Shown here piece after piece: positions 9,501 through 18,867 of a stretch of DNA of 64,000 nt. Numbering within the stretch: position 1 is the stretch's first letter; the number at the start of each line of letters is the position of its first letter. The translations under genes were made by a program, and so were the position numbers. The DNA comes from Linderina pennispora (lineage: Eukaryota > Kickxellomycota > Kickxellomycetes > Kickxellales > Kickxellaceae). The notes beneath the pieces are model-generated. The model was given only the letters and a program-made list of their open reading frames with translations, had not been told where the DNA came from and made no database searches. The DNA is taken from positions 682,001 through 746,000 of the forward strand of contig NW_024468254.1 of assembly GCF_002104995.1 (NCBI RefSeq), given 5' to 3'.

Positions 9501-11115
9501 GCTGCAATCGTCGCCCAGCCTATTGAGCGACCATGGCACGCCGCTGATGCAGCCGGCGAACCCGGCGATGGTGGTGGGGCTGGCGAATGGCGGGTCGCCG
9601 CAGCCGGCGGGGGCATTTACGCCAGCGCAGATGCAGGCGCTGGTGGCGCTCCAGATCAAGCAGGCACAGCAGCAGGCACAGCAACAAGCCCAGCAACAAG
9701 CCCAGCAGCAACAGCAGCAGCAGCAACAGCAACAACAACTGAATAACCATCCACAGTTCACACAGTACCTGTCGGGGCTGTTCCCACATCAATTGGCGCA
9801 GCTGTCGACGCAGAAGCGGATGAATCTGCTGGCGATCCACCAGCTGCAACAGCAGCAGCAGCAACAGCAACAACAGCAACAGCAACAACAGCAACAACAA
9901 CAGCAACAGCAGTTGGCGGCAGCAGCAGCGGCAGCAGCGGCAGGACAGCTTGGTAATGGGCGGCCGATGCTCAACCAGCAGGCGATGCTGCAGGCGCTGC
10001 AGCAGCAGATGGTGGCAAACGGTGGTAACGGGGCGGCGGGTCTGGCAGGAATGAACCAGAACGCACTGACTCAGCAGATCCTGGCGGCACAGATCCTGAA
10101 GAACCAGCAGATGCTGAAGATGGCGGCAGGCCAAGCCCAGCAGGCACCGCAGCAGCAGCAGGCACCAGCGATGGATCAGGCGGCGCTGGCAGCGGCACTC
10201 CGGACCCAGCAGCAGCCAGCTCTGCAGCAGGTGGCAGGGCAGCAGCCGAACATCACGCAACTGCAGCTGCTGCGGATCCGCCAGGCAATGCAGCAGGCCC
10301 AGCAGCAGCAGGCCCAGCAGCAGCAAGCCCAGCAAACTCAGCAGGTCCAGCAGCAGCAGCAGCAGCGGCCGTTTACGCTGGCGGCGTCGCAGCCGACCTC
10401 CAGCCCCGTGATGATCAGCCAGGCGCCGGCGGCTTCAGGCCCGGGCTCGCCGGCAATGCAGACGCCGCTGCTGAACACGGGCGGATTCCCAGCCATGTCG
10501 CCGCAGCCGCCCGCGCGCCCACCGCCAGCACCGCAGCAGTCGCAGCAGCAGGTGATGCTGATGGCGGCGGCCACGGCGGCGGGCATGACGCAGCAGCAGG
10601 CGCAGGCATTGATTGCCCAGATAACCAGTGCTAACGAGGCAGCCAATTCCAGCGCCCCAGCCAGCCGCCCGCCCATGCCGGCCCATGCCGCTGCCCAGCA
10701 GCCGCGACCAGTGGGGCCGCAGGCCGGCAAGGCTCCGGCACCGCGGCCCACCGGCGGCCTGACGCCCATGACGCCCAGCTCTCGCCCGCAGCAGCCGCCC
10801 AATAAGCAGAATGTGAGGCCGGCTGCTCGTCCCGCCCGACCCCCTCCGGGAGCCCGGCCGCCGGTGGCCAGGCCGAATGCAGCACCACGGCCAGCCGGTG
10901 CTGTGAGGCCGGCGGGCAATCCGCCACAGCAGCAGGCCAGACGGCCGCCGCCGCCCAACAGGATAGTGCGGCCGGCACAGCCCAGCACTAGCACTGCGTC
11001 ATCGAACCCAGTGTCGCGCGCTAGCACGCCGAACCCCCCAGCAAAGCAGCAGCAGGCCCGGGCACCCGCCTCCGGGAGCACGACGCCGGGCCCGCGACCG
11101 GCGCCCAGCAATTAA
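6556..11115 (+). CDS. EAF1: EAF1/VID21-like NuA4 scaffold with HSA and SANT domains and long polyglutamine tracts
   Basis: Platform subunit of the NuA4 histone acetyltransferase. The 1519-residue frame carries an HSA domain (about residues 185-235, including KAHWDYLLDECVWM and FAEERKWRQ), which in EAF1 binds actin and Arp4. An acidic Ser/Glu/Gln-rich spacer follows, then a Myb/SANT domain (about 610-665, FEWTAERDRGLAKIIQQY to CYERWAAI) that contacts Tra1. The order HSA then SANT without a Snf2 ATPase is what separates EAF1 from p400/SWR1 proteins. From about residue 785 the protein is dominated by Gln runs, each about 5-20 residues long and mostly CAG/CAA, and then a Pro/Ala-rich tail. Ends 43 bp from the oppositely oriented SF3B1 stop. 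Run lengths may be affected by assembly. Confidence 0.85.
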   Translation: MDKTADRLFDSAAMRSEFENFYKIYTEDPQKALARARDEGEDSWRQMAESAQNTDMDVVEEEMGDDGVVHPDDVVFMSDLVPVATAEVQQQYAPQTAEMIESSALYRVYQEQLEDINCNSANAYSWQQQAQKQPLYEVLQKSRKFVSTQDWELAQEELIRVRVMERIEELKKAGKWSFWQPRKHRAPARTKAHWDYLLDECVWMHCDFAEERKWRQAMAKAVAEWVVEYHMAKDKSLYTVNGRRARRAFERRVPEDKLESGESGEQDGESEAIQETPGSGDVEMMAEADESQATAQEQQQQQSEEQSAEQSVEQSETQSDEKDAEVECKSEDASEQQSQSTPAAVGVGDVEMSEPQPVAEAEDSTSPDTKGAESSTDPSADQKPEIEEEVVVKTESGAEPQASTEGEADGDESSDDKPMMDMLRTDMSAEDKDAGTPDVGGSDHVVPASMDIYESALSVYQILAQMPDTEGIEEILGDSIFSLQMLRSVVPYGPAWDEPYCDILDASPVVPICKTMWPDFGVESDDDDMDQDSVLEWYELARMASGGAGHSEGQQHVRSVFTRNLMAPPLLPMFTQANKAPRNSHAAGVVPGVDTAAQQAASDACPGQAVFEWTAERDRGLAKIIQQYTGNWGLIAATFNHAGGLYGGRALSARVCYERWAAIKDDFALDRASVQTGYDERDYGPRRLNRWAHGLTVQPTAEPLSAMQLANSQVAHGEAFRLVGESKKKREAAPKPQPVPAREPKRTGSAQHVPTPVELARHKFEQDRKFQQMFMEQRQATATVASLAMQQQQQQRALGARMQGVPASRQMAALQSMLAQGRPRPLTPQQTQLLQQQLQMHLQQQGQQLRLTPEQIQAVLQARAGGPRPNIPPGLAAALAARAQQQQQQNPARPPVQRPATPGANILTAQQRQALIQQLSQQQQQQQQQQQQQQMAAPVPRPATQPPMASPTPMSPQMNAPQLNAAGIPSNTGTSPGGGKAGLQSSPSLLSDHGTPLMQPANPAMVVGLANGGSPQPAGAFTPAQMQALVALQIKQAQQQAQQQAQQQAQQQQQQQQQQQQLNNHPQFTQYLSGLFPHQLAQLSTQKRMNLLAIHQLQQQQQQQQQQQQQQQQQQQQQQLAAAAAAAAAGQLGNGRPMLNQQAMLQALQQQMVANGGNGAAGLAGMNQNALTQQILAAQILKNQQMLKMAAGQAQQAPQQQQAPAMDQAALAAALRTQQQPALQQVAGQQPNITQLQLLRIRQAMQQAQQQQAQQQQAQQTQQVQQQQQQRPFTLAASQPTSSPVMISQAPAASGPGSPAMQTPLLNTGGFPAMSPQPPARPPPAPQQSQQQVMLMAAATAAGMTQQQAQALIAQITSANEAANSSAPASRPPMPAHAAAQQPRPVGPQAGKAPAPRPTGGLTPMTPSSRPQQPPNKQNVRPAARPARPPPGARPPVARPNAAPRPAGAVRPAGNPPQQQARRPPPPNRIVRPAQPSTSTASSNPVSRASTPNPPAKQQQARAPASGSTTPGPRPAPSN

Positions 11116-11158
11116 AGAATCGGTCTTCAAATACACTGTTTATTTTTGTTTTCCACCA

Positions 11159-14100
11159 TCAGAGAATATAGTCAAGCTCGCTCCGTGCATAGCTGCTGGC
11201 TGGCTCGTCGATGGCCGGGTAGAAGGCCACCATGGCCGGCTGGGCGCCAATGTACATCATGTTGTAGATGCGCCAGTAGACCTCGCGGACCTTGCGGGCA
11301 GGGTGGAACAGGCCCTGCAGCGTATACATCATGATGCGGCCAGCGCCCAGGCACAGGCGCGACGACTCGATGCCCTGCAGCACGGCCAGGATCGAGTGCG
11401 GGCTGGTCTCAAAGACATTGGGCCACAGCAGATTGAGCAGATGCAGCACGGGCTCCTCGTTGGCAGTGCCGGCCACGCCCAGCGCCATGTGGGAGATGGC
11501 GGCGGCGGCCTGCTGGCGGTGGACCAGGTCGCGGTCGACCAGCGCATCCTCCAGCAGCGGGGCCACGGCATTGACGTAGTCGCGGCCCATGGAGCCAATG
11601 TACTCGAACAGAAAGGCCACCGACTTGAGGACTCCGTTCTGCACGTTGAGCTCCGGCACGCGGTACTCGTTCAGCAGCACCGGCAGCACGGTGAACGGAG
11701 CACAGGTCTCGGCCACAATGGCAATGGCCACAGTGGTGCAGACGCGGTTCTGGCGGTCCTGCACCTTCAGGTTGTTCAGCAGCGTGGCCAGCACATCCTG
11801 CGGCCCGATCGCCTTGGCTATGTATCCGAATGTGCTGACTGCGGCGCGGCGGATCGCCTTCTTGTGTGCATGCAGCAGGTCCAGCAGACTGAAGCAGCTG
11901 CGCATCCACTCGCGCGCCGGCACAAACTCAGCCCCGCGGTCGGCGATGCGGCCCACAAGGTCGATGCAGTTCTCCTGGACCTTCTCGTGGCGGTTCTTCA
12001 GGATCGGCGTCAGGCGCGGCAGCAGGTCGCCGATGGGCGGCCGCATGTCGGTCACTCCGATCACATCCACCACAGCCCGCAGCGCCCCCAGAATCGACCC
12101 CAGGACCTCCGGGTACTCCTCGCCCAGGTACTCGTACAGCATTGTGCCGATGCGCCCCAGCAGCTCGTCCTCGCCACACACACGCATCACCGCTGCTATG
12201 CGGGCCACGGCGTCAGCTGCCTGCTGCCGCGTGGCCGGGCTCTGGTTATTCAGGCGCCACAGCAGCGCCGATGTGATCTGCTGCAGGTACGGCTTCGCCC
12301 GCTCGCCCAGCCCGCCAACCACAGCCCCGAACCCGTCCAGCATCACGTGGTCCGCCTCGCCCTGCTCCTGGAACGCATACAGCACCCCGTCCACCAGCTG
12401 CTCCTCCAGCCGCCCGTCCACGTCCAGCACGCCGTGGGCGGCCGCTATCTGCGTCACCGCCTGCATCGCCATCCGCCGCAGCGCCTCGGCCTCGTCCTTC
12501 AGGTCGCCCACCAGGCGCGCCACCACGTCACGCCCGCCCACCTTGGCTGCCAGCTCCACGGTGGTCTCGATCACGTGCCGCGCGCTCCGCCGGTCCAGCG
12601 CCAGGCGCCGCACCCAGAACGCGGCAAAGAACGGCGGCACCACCTCAGCCCGCACCAGCGCGGCATCCACGCCGCCCGCACCCACGCACTGCCGCACCAC
12701 ACGCAGCACCACCGTCTTCATTGCATCGTCGGGCGCCTGGAACTCGCGCACCAGCACCGGCAGCACCTCGCGCGTGTAGTACCCCGCGTACTCGGCGTCC
12801 ATCAGCGGAATCACAAACCCGATCGCCTTGAGGAACGCGGCCAGCCCGCGCCCGCGGTGCTGCCGGATGCCCTGCCACAGCGGCTTCACCACCTCGTCGA
12901 AGGCCTCGATGCCATACGGCGCCGATGCCTCCGCCAGCGCCGCCAGCGCCAGCGCCGACGCCGACCGCACGCGCTGCTGCTCGTCGCCCAGCCCAGCCGC
13001 CACGCACCCCACCAGCCCCCGCAGGTGCGGCAGCACCCCGGCCCCCACCACCTCAGCCGTCTGCTGCACTATGCGCATGCCCGTGTGCCGCGCCTGCCAC
13101 GACTTCTTGCTGCCGCACACCGCCCGCACAAACGGCAGCACCGCCGGTATCCCCAGCGCCGACGCAACCACTGCGAATGCCCGCGATGTTGCGTTCCGCA
13201 CATACTCGTCTGCGTGGTCGATGTCCGGCCGCATCGTCGCAACCATCGCCGCCAGCCCCGCAGCCTTGCTCAGGTTGCTGATGATCTCGCTGCCCTCAGC
13301 CCGCGCGTAGCTGTCGGCCGACACCAGCATCGGCTCGATCACCGTCAGCAGCCGCCGCACAAACGGCCGCACCAGCGGCCCCAGCCGCATCATCACCCGG
13401 TCAACCACCTTCACCAGCAGGTGCCGCTCCTGCTCCTCCAGCGACGCCGCCAGGAACAGCGGCAGGATCTGGTTGAATATCGCCGCCGCCCCGTACCCGC
13501 GCGCCCGCTCCGCCATCTGCCGCATCGCCACCTTGCGCATCGCCGGCGTCCCGTTCTTGATCTTCAGCAGCAGCCGCAGGATCTCCCGCTCCTTCTTCTC
13601 CTCCGCGTCCATCTCCTCCTCGCTCTGCCCGTCCAGCAGCTTGCCAAAGTGCTGCATGTCGTCCTGCTTGAAGAACGGCAGCGCCCCGATCCCCGGCACC
13701 TCCCGCGTCAGCTCCGCCTCCACCTGCACGCTGCTGCCGGCCTCGGGGATATGGAACCCGCCCGTCCCCTGCATGGGCCCCGGCGTTGCCATCAGCTTGC
13801 GTGCTGGCGTGCGGATCGGCACATACGACGACGGCGCCTCCATGATCGTATATCCCTCGCTCGGCAGCAGCGCGTCAAGTTCGTCGTCACTCATATATGC
13901 GTTGCGCGGGTCCTCCACCAGCGCCGCCGCCGCCGCCCCGCCTGCCTTTGACTCGCCTATCTGCGTGGCCGCCGGGGTCTCGTCCCACCGCGACCGCCGC
14001 GGCGTCTCGCCGAACCCTCCAGAAACCTTGGGCGTCTCGCCGAACCCGCTTACTTTGGGCGTCTCGTCCCACCGCGACCGCCGCGGCGTCTCACCGAACC

Positions 14101-14707
14101 CTCCAGAAACCCTGGGCGTCTCATCAAACCCTCCAGCAACCTTGGGCGTCTCGTCCCACCGGTTGCGCCGCTTTGTGCTCCCGCCCGGCGTCGCCTCCAC
14201 ATGCGCTGGCGTCTGGTCCCACCTGCGCTTGCGCTGTGACTTCTCGCCTGCCTCCTGCTCCGCCTTCTGGATCTTGCTTATTAGCTCTGCCTTTTCGTTC
14301 TCCAGCTGTGCTCTTTTCAGTGTCTCCGCATACGACTCCGTTTCCGCGCCACCCACGCTCCGCCCGTGCCGCCGCTTCTCGTACTCGCTCTCGTTGTCGG
14401 CAATGATCCGGCTGATGCCGCGCGAACGCTGCAGCTCCTTGAATGGGTCTGCGCTCTCGGCCGGCTCGGCGCCCCGCAGCTCGTCAATGAATGCCTGCGG
14501 TGCTGTGTATCCGAACCGCCCTGGCTTCACCTGCACCGCGTCGCCAGTGCTGTTTATTTCCATTGTCTGGTCGTAGTCGCTGAGCTTGTCGCCCGTCTCA
14601 TACAGGTCCGTATCGTATTTAATCTCAGCCGTCAGCTTCTGTGCTCCCTGCATCTCCTGCCGACGCTTGCGCTCCTCTGCTAGCTGCGCTTTTAAATCTT
14701 GATCCAT
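11159..14707 (-). CDS. SF3B1: Splicing factor 3B subunit 1 (U2 snRNP, HEAT-repeat protein)
   Basis: Largest SF3b subunit, which clamps the branch-site helix in the U2 snRNP. The 1182-residue protein has an N-terminal unstructured region with at least six RWDETP-type motifs (about 140-235), the phosphorylated TP and U2AF-ligand region of the family. It is followed by some 20 HEAT repeats to the C-terminal YELDYIL-like end (here SELDYIL). The branch-site pocket segment is highly conserved, including [25 protein letters not shown] and [15 protein letters not shown]. The human Lys700 position appears to be Arg here (residue 579). I chose the ATG at 14707 because homology begins with MDQDLKAQL; an in-frame extension to 14866 looks like leader. 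No introns. A long antisense frame here is a codon-bias shadow. Confidence 0.95.
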   Translation of the reverse strand: MDQDLKAQLAEERKRRQEMQGAQKLTAEIKYDTDLYETGDKLSDYDQTMEINSTGDAVQVKPGRFGYTAPQAFIDELRGAEPAESADPFKELQRSRGISRIIADNESEYEKRRHGRSVGGAETESYAETLKRAQLENEKAELISKIQKAEQEAGEKSQRKRRWDQTPAHVEATPGGSTKRRNRWDETPKVAGGFDETPRVSGGFGETPRRSRWDETPKVSGFGETPKVSGGFGETPRRSRWDETPAATQIGESKAGGAAAAALVEDPRNAYMSDDELDALLPSEGYTIMEAPSSYVPIRTPARKLMATPGPMQGTGGFHIPEAGSSVQVEAELTREVPGIGALPFFKQDDMQHFGKLLDGQSEEEMDAEEKKEREILRLLLKIKNGTPAMRKVAMRQMAERARGYGAAAIFNQILPLFLAASLEEQERHLLVKVVDRVMMRLGPLVRPFVRRLLTVIEPMLVSADSYARAEGSEIISNLSKAAGLAAMVATMRPDIDHADEYVRNATSRAFAVVASALGIPAVLPFVRAVCGSKKSWQARHTGMRIVQQTAEVVGAGVLPHLRGLVGCVAAGLGDEQQRVRSASALALAALAEASAPYGIEAFDEVVKPLWQGIRQHRGRGLAAFLKAIGFVIPLMDAEYAGYYTREVLPVLVREFQAPDDAMKTVVLRVVRQCVGAGGVDAALVRAEVVPPFFAAFWVRRLALDRRSARHVIETTVELAAKVGGRDVVARLVGDLKDEAEALRRMAMQAVTQIAAAHGVLDVDGRLEEQLVDGVLYAFQEQGEADHVMLDGFGAVVGGLGERAKPYLQQITSALLWRLNNQSPATRQQAADAVARIAAVMRVCGEDELLGRIGTMLYEYLGEEYPEVLGSILGALRAVVDVIGVTDMRPPIGDLLPRLTPILKNRHEKVQENCIDLVGRIADRGAEFVPAREWMRSCFSLLDLLHAHKKAIRRAAVSTFGYIAKAIGPQDVLATLLNNLKVQDRQNRVCTTVAIAIVAETCAPFTVLPVLLNEYRVPELNVQNGVLKSVAFLFEYIGSMGRDYVNAVAPLLEDALVDRDLVHRQQAAAAISHMALGVAGTANEEPVLHLLNLLWPNVFETSPHSILAVLQGIESSRLCLGAGRIMMYTLQGLFHPARKVREVYWRIYNMMYIGAQPAMVAFYPAIDEPASSYARSELDYIL

Positions 14708-15858
14708 TTGTACACGTCTTACTCTGTACGCTGGCTGAATAAGAAAACTAAAATATGTGGTAGAGTGTTTTGCAAAGAAAAAAAAACCCAAAACCAGCCT
14801 TACTCTGCCAATGACTTCGCTGCAGCTGCTTCTCAGCACTAATGGGTCGCTATATTTTTGGCTCAATCAAATCAGAGAAAATCGAAATTTATAGTACAAA
14901 GCGAACCCAATGCCCTTTGTAATATCGTTGGTGACGTGAATCTTGCCACGCCCAGCTTTTACATTCGCCACCCCCCCATGTCTCGTACACAGTCTGCTCG
15001 ACATCATCCGGTGTTATCGAGCCAACTACATTGCCACGTGGTATACACAACCACTCTATTTCTGCCAATGTCACAGAACATCATTAAATGGCCAAACCAG
15101 TCAACAGCATGCAGACATTTAATTGCTGTATCCGGCACACCTTTTTATATCTGCATGGTCTCTTTTGCTTTCTACAAATATTCGACATTATACTCATTTC
15201 TTTTTTGCTATCGCAAATTCTACTCTACTAATAAGACCCCAAGTAGCAAACCATTTTGAATGTGATGGAAACATTTAAACCATCATCGGCTATATCCCTC
15301 TTCATAACCCCATCTATCCTCTGCATGTGCCATTGGTTCACAAACTACCATTCCACCTACCTCGTTGTAATAGACACTCGCAGATAAAAGAAGACCCTTC
15401 TCGCCCCAGAGCCTGAAAAGCACCTTGACGTTTGACTGCCATTCAGTGGGATAGTTCCCAGTCCTGCTGCACTTGGAGAAAGTGATAGCATACTCGTGCC
15501 CCTGCCTGTTGTTGTAGTCGGGCTCTGAGTCGAAGCAGACTTGGCAGCGTAACCTGGACAGGAGTGGAAAAAGATATCTGGCTGGACAGACGGTGGATGG
15601 TGTTGCATTGTGATATGTTGGGATTGGAACAGTGCAAAATAACTTTGTACTGGCATGTGGGTGTAGATGGGGAGGTATATAGGAGGGGCGAGGCTATTTA
15701 AGGGAATATCCCTGGCAGATGTTGCAAGTGTTGCCAGCCTAGCAGTGCATTCTCACCAACGTACATTGAAATGCATGTGTAAAAGTGCGCAAAAATGCGA
15801 ATGGCCCTTTCCATTATTCAGCCCATCCGCATTTTCTGATCATCAGCATGGTGAGTCC
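14708..15858. other. Intergenic region between SF3B1 and the duplicated FIG4 segment
   Basis: About 1.15 kb, AT-richer than the flanking genes, with no convincing coding frame. A TATA-like GTATATAGG sits near 15674, but the first ATGs after it open only very short frames. Confidence 0.4.
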
Positions 15859-16436
15859 TGTGCCAGGCCCTGTTCCCAGTCTGCACACTCCTTTACGCTA
15901 ACGATTTTAGTCGCTTTTCAGGGACTGGCGGCCGTGTCGCTGTGTGCACGACACCACCATTGCTGCCATCCCAGCTCAGCACAGGCTTGTGTGTGTTAGT
16001 GAGGATCCAGGGTGGTGCTTGGGTGCTGGTGCTATGCCTGGCCCAGGCAGTCCTCCTTTCTTCTGCACCTGTGGAGCCACCTATGGCCGACTACTGTGGT
16101 TGGACTGCCAGCCTGTGCCTACAACGGCCGCTTTACCGGTGCGCTCTAAACAATAACCTCCAGCCGCTTCCCGATTTTCTGCGCTTTTTGTTGCTTCACT
16201 TGGCTTGTTTCCCAGCGCTCTCCAGCCATTCCGCTTGCTTGTATTTTTTTTGTTATTTTTTTGACTTTGGCTTTTGGCATTTAGCATTTGGCAGCAACAC
16301 ACCTGAATGGACCCAGACAGCAAACAGCTCCTGCGACCCACGCAGGTGCTCGACAGTTTCGATGTGTACAAGACACGCACAAGTCTGTACTTTGTTGGGT
16401 CGAACGAGTCGTCAGGGTACTACCGGGTGGTGCGCT
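15859..16436 (+). repeat. Duplicated FIG4 promoter and 5' coding segment (inverted relative to the FIG4 locus)
   Basis: This 578-bp segment matches the reverse complement of about 27516-28090 with only scattered mismatches and small indels. It contains about 450 bp of FIG4 upstream DNA plus the first about 43 codons. Similarity starts near TGCCAGGCCC (15861) and stops abruptly after the codon for Arg43, where the sequence here changes to TATATG. The segment lies just upstream of RSA4 and in its orientation, so it may contribute to that gene's promoter. The direction of copying is inferred: the FIG4 locus keeps the full gene, so it is the source. Confidence 0.9.
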
Positions 16437-16480
16437 ATATGTTTGGTGCTTCCAGTTTTGGACAACCGCTTGATCACTGA
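16307..16480 (+). pseudogene. Truncated FIG4 5' fragment
   Basis: An open frame of 57 codons begins with the FIG4 start MDPDSKQLLRPTQVLD, differs at residue 21 or so (Lys for Glu in DVYKTRT), and leaves homology after GYYRV. About 14 unrelated residues follow before a stop. The Sac phosphatase catalytic part is absent, so no enzyme is made. If transcribed it would be an upstream open reading frame 106 bp ahead of the RSA4 start. Confidence 0.85.
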
Positions 16481-16586
16481 TTTTACTCGATCACCACCCT
16501 CGCCAGAAAAAAATGGTTTTTCATAAAGCTCGACCGGCTCTCCACTTCCAGTGCTACAGCCTCTTTACCTCTCTACAACTTTTAAA

Positions 16587-18032
16587 ATGGCCGACGCAGA
16601 GAAGACGACGACGACGACAACACAGCCGGAGGCGACCACAGTATTGGCGCAGTTCCAGACGGCAGACGGTGACAAGACCGGCCCGCCGCTCAGCCTGCCG
16701 TCGGATGTGACATCGGAGCAGCTGAGTTTCCTGATCAACAAGCTGCTTGAGAACGAGGAGACACGGCCCTACTCGTTCTATGTCGACGGCACAGAGATTG
16801 CACGTAGCGTGCAGAAGGACATTCTTGAGGGGGCGCAGAAGTCGGCTGAGGAGACGTTGGTGATTGTGTACCAGCCGCAGGCGTTCTTCAAGGTGCGCGC
16901 CGTGACGCGGTGCTCGTCAAGCATGACTGGGCATACTGAGGCTGTGCTGTCTGTCAGCTTCAGCCCCGACGGGCGGCAGCTGGCCAGTGGATCGGGCGAC
17001 ACAACAGTGCGTATCTGGGATCTGGCCACCGAGACCCCGCAGTTTACATGCACGGGCCACAAGAACTGGGTGCTGTCGATTGCATGGGCGCCCAATGCGC
17101 AGACCCTGGCATCGGGAAGCATGGACAACACGGTTCGGCTGTGGGACCCGCACACCGGTAAGCCGCTCGGCGGACCTCTGACCGGCCACAAGAAGTGGAT
17201 CACGTCGCTGGCATGGGAGCCGCTGCATCTGAACCCCAAGGCTAACCGGCTTGCCAGCTCGTCCAAGGACGGCACAGTGCGCGTGTGGGACACAGCGCTC
17301 CGGCGCTGCCTGTTCACGCTGGCCGGACACACGGCGGCAGTCACATGCGTGCGGTGGGGTGGTGACGGGCGCATCTACACGAGCTCGCAGGACAAGACGA
17401 TCAAGATCTGGAACACCGACGGCAGTCTGTACAAGACGCTGACGGGCCACGCGCACTGGGTCAACACGCTGGCGTTCAGCACCGACTTTGTGCTGCGCAC
17501 GGGCGCCTTTGACCACACGGCGCGGGCGCCAGCCGACGAGGACGAGGCACAGAAGAAGGCGCTGAAGCGCTACAACGAGGCCAAGGGCAAGGGTCCCGAG
17601 CGCCTGGTGTCGGGATCCGACGACTTTACCATGTTCCTGTGGGAGCCGCTGGCCAGCAACAAGCCGGTGTCTCGCATGACGGGCCATCAGAAGGTGGTCA
17701 ACCACGTCAGCTTCAGCCCCGATGGGCGGCTGGTCGCGAGCGCGTCGTTTGACAACAGCGTCAAGTTGTGGGACGGCAAGACAGGCAAGTTCATTGCCTC
17801 GCTGCGCGGGCACGTGGCCGCTGTGTACCAGGTGTGCTGGTCGGCCGACAGCCGCATGCTGCTCAGTGCCAGCAAGGACAGCACGCTCAAGATCTGGGAT
17901 CTGCGGACAAAGAAGATGAAGCTGGAGCTGCCCGGCCACTCGGACGAGGTCTTCACCGTCGACTGGTCTCCGGGCGGCGACCGCGTTGCCAGCGGCGGCA
18001 AGGATCGGGTGCTCAAGCTGTGGAAGAACTGA
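16587..18032 (+). CDS. RSA4: Notchless/RSA4 WD40 ribosome-assembly factor
   Basis: Needed for late 60S pre-ribosome maturation, where its N-terminal domain is pulled by the Rea1/Midasin AAA ATPase. The 481-residue protein has an NLE domain (about 15-95; VLAQFQTADG, then LPSDVTSEQLSFLINKLL and YSFYVDGTEI). An eight-bladed WD40 propeller follows (about 115-481), with clear GH...WD pairs such as TGHTEAVLSVSFSPDG and VRIWDLA. One blade is interrupted by a charged insert (EDEAQKKALKRYNEAKGKG), as is usual in this family. The ATG at 16587 is preceded by AAAA and begins MADAEKTTT; a short in-frame extension upstream is not homologous. Ends 46 bp from the PFD5 stop on the other strand. Intronless. 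Confidence 0.93.
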   Translation: MADAEKTTTTTTQPEATTVLAQFQTADGDKTGPPLSLPSDVTSEQLSFLINKLLENEETRPYSFYVDGTEIARSVQKDILEGAQKSAEETLVIVYQPQAFFKVRAVTRCSSSMTGHTEAVLSVSFSPDGRQLASGSGDTTVRIWDLATETPQFTCTGHKNWVLSIAWAPNAQTLASGSMDNTVRLWDPHTGKPLGGPLTGHKKWITSLAWEPLHLNPKANRLASSSKDGTVRVWDTALRRCLFTLAGHTAAVTCVRWGGDGRIYTSSQDKTIKIWNTDGSLYKTLTGHAHWVNTLAFSTDFVLRTGAFDHTARAPADEDEAQKKALKRYNEAKGKGPERLVSGSDDFTMFLWEPLASNKPVSRMTGHQKVVNHVSFSPDGRLVASASFDNSVKLWDGKTGKFIASLRGHVAAVYQVCWSADSRMLLSASKDSTLKIWDLRTKKMKLELPGHSDEVFTVDWSPGGDRVASGGKDRVLKLWKN

Positions 18033-18078
18033 GAAGGGGTCCAAGTTCAAATATAATTTTTTTTGATTTAGGATATGA

Positions 18079-18561
18079 TTATTTGGAAGCAGCCTGCTGC
18101 TGTTGCTGCTGACGTTGCTGCTGCGTCATCTTGAACTGGATGATCTCCAGCAGACCGCGGAAGCTGGTCTGTTTCTGCTCGATGGTCTCCTGGATCTTCT
18201 TGGCGTTGCCTTGCACAAACTCGGCCTTGGCGTCGTAGTACTGGGCCGCATCACCGACCGACTTTTCGATGTAGTAGCCGGTGCCTGCATCGACTACGAC
18301 GCTGTCGATGTTGCTCAGCTTGCCGGGAACGTACAGCGAGTTGGTCAGGGGCACCATGATGGTCTTGTCCATGTTGTCAGCGGTCATGGACTCGACGCAG
18401 CTCTTGCACTCGCGGAACGTGGCCTGTGCCTGCTTCATCTGCGTGAACGCCGTGGTCAGCTCGCCGATCTCCTCCTCAAACTGCGCCTTGAGCTTGTGCA
18501 GCTGCGGCAGCGGCATGTCCTCCAGGCTGATGGTCTGCGTTTTCGGGTTAGCGGTGGCCAT
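18079..18561 (-). CDS. GIM5: Prefoldin subunit 5
   Basis: Alpha-type subunit of the prefoldin hexamer, which passes nascent actin and tubulin to the CCT chaperonin. The 160-residue protein shows two long amphipathic helices (about 17-60 and 105-150) flanking a beta-hairpin segment containing VPLTNSLYVPGKL and VDAGTGYYIEKS, the alpha-prefoldin signature. The C-terminus is a short polyglutamine tail (QQQRQQQQQQ) that is not part of the conserved fold. Tail-to-tail with RSA4; head-to-head with the 14-3-3 gene across about 300 bp, which must hold both promoters. Intronless. Confidence 0.92.
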   Translation of the reverse strand: MATANPKTQTISLEDMPLPQLHKLKAQFEEEIGELTTAFTQMKQAQATFRECKSCVESMTADNMDKTIMVPLTNSLYVPGKLSNIDSVVVDAGTGYYIEKSVGDAAQYYDAKAEFVQGNAKKIQETIEQKQTSFRGLLEIIQFKMTQQQRQQQQQQAASK

Positions 18562-18867
18562 GGTTGTGGAAAGCGGGAAAGTCTGAGTGTGAATAATGTG
18601 GGCAAAGCGCGTGTCGGACTGCTCTCCTCAGGTAATGCTAACCCGACATGTTATGGTCCCCAAAAGCTGTTCTCAATACTTCCAGCCGATCCTGGGATCA
18701 CGCATTTTTCGAACTCCCCCATCCACTGTGGGCGTGTTGTTTTTCTTTTTCGTTCTGTTCGCGACGACAAATCTCTCCTCCGCTTCTTTTTCTGAAAAGT
18801 ACATTTTCTGAGCACATTCCAAACTCGATTCTTTTTTATTTACTCCCTACCCACCATTCTGAAAAAC

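Noticed and set aside
8601-9761. Long minus-strand frame rich in Cys and Leu
   Set aside because: It is the complement of CAG/CAA polyglutamine codons in EAF1.
11303-13951. Very long open frame antisense to SF3B1
   Set aside because: It follows the third-position GC bias of the SF3B1 codons, is rich in Arg/His/Gln/Pro and has no recognisable domain. It is a shadow of a well-supported gene.
15942-16526. 194-codon frame across the FIG4 duplication
   Set aside because: The same frame recurs in the FIG4 promoter copy without matching any family; it arises from the duplicated non-coding leader.
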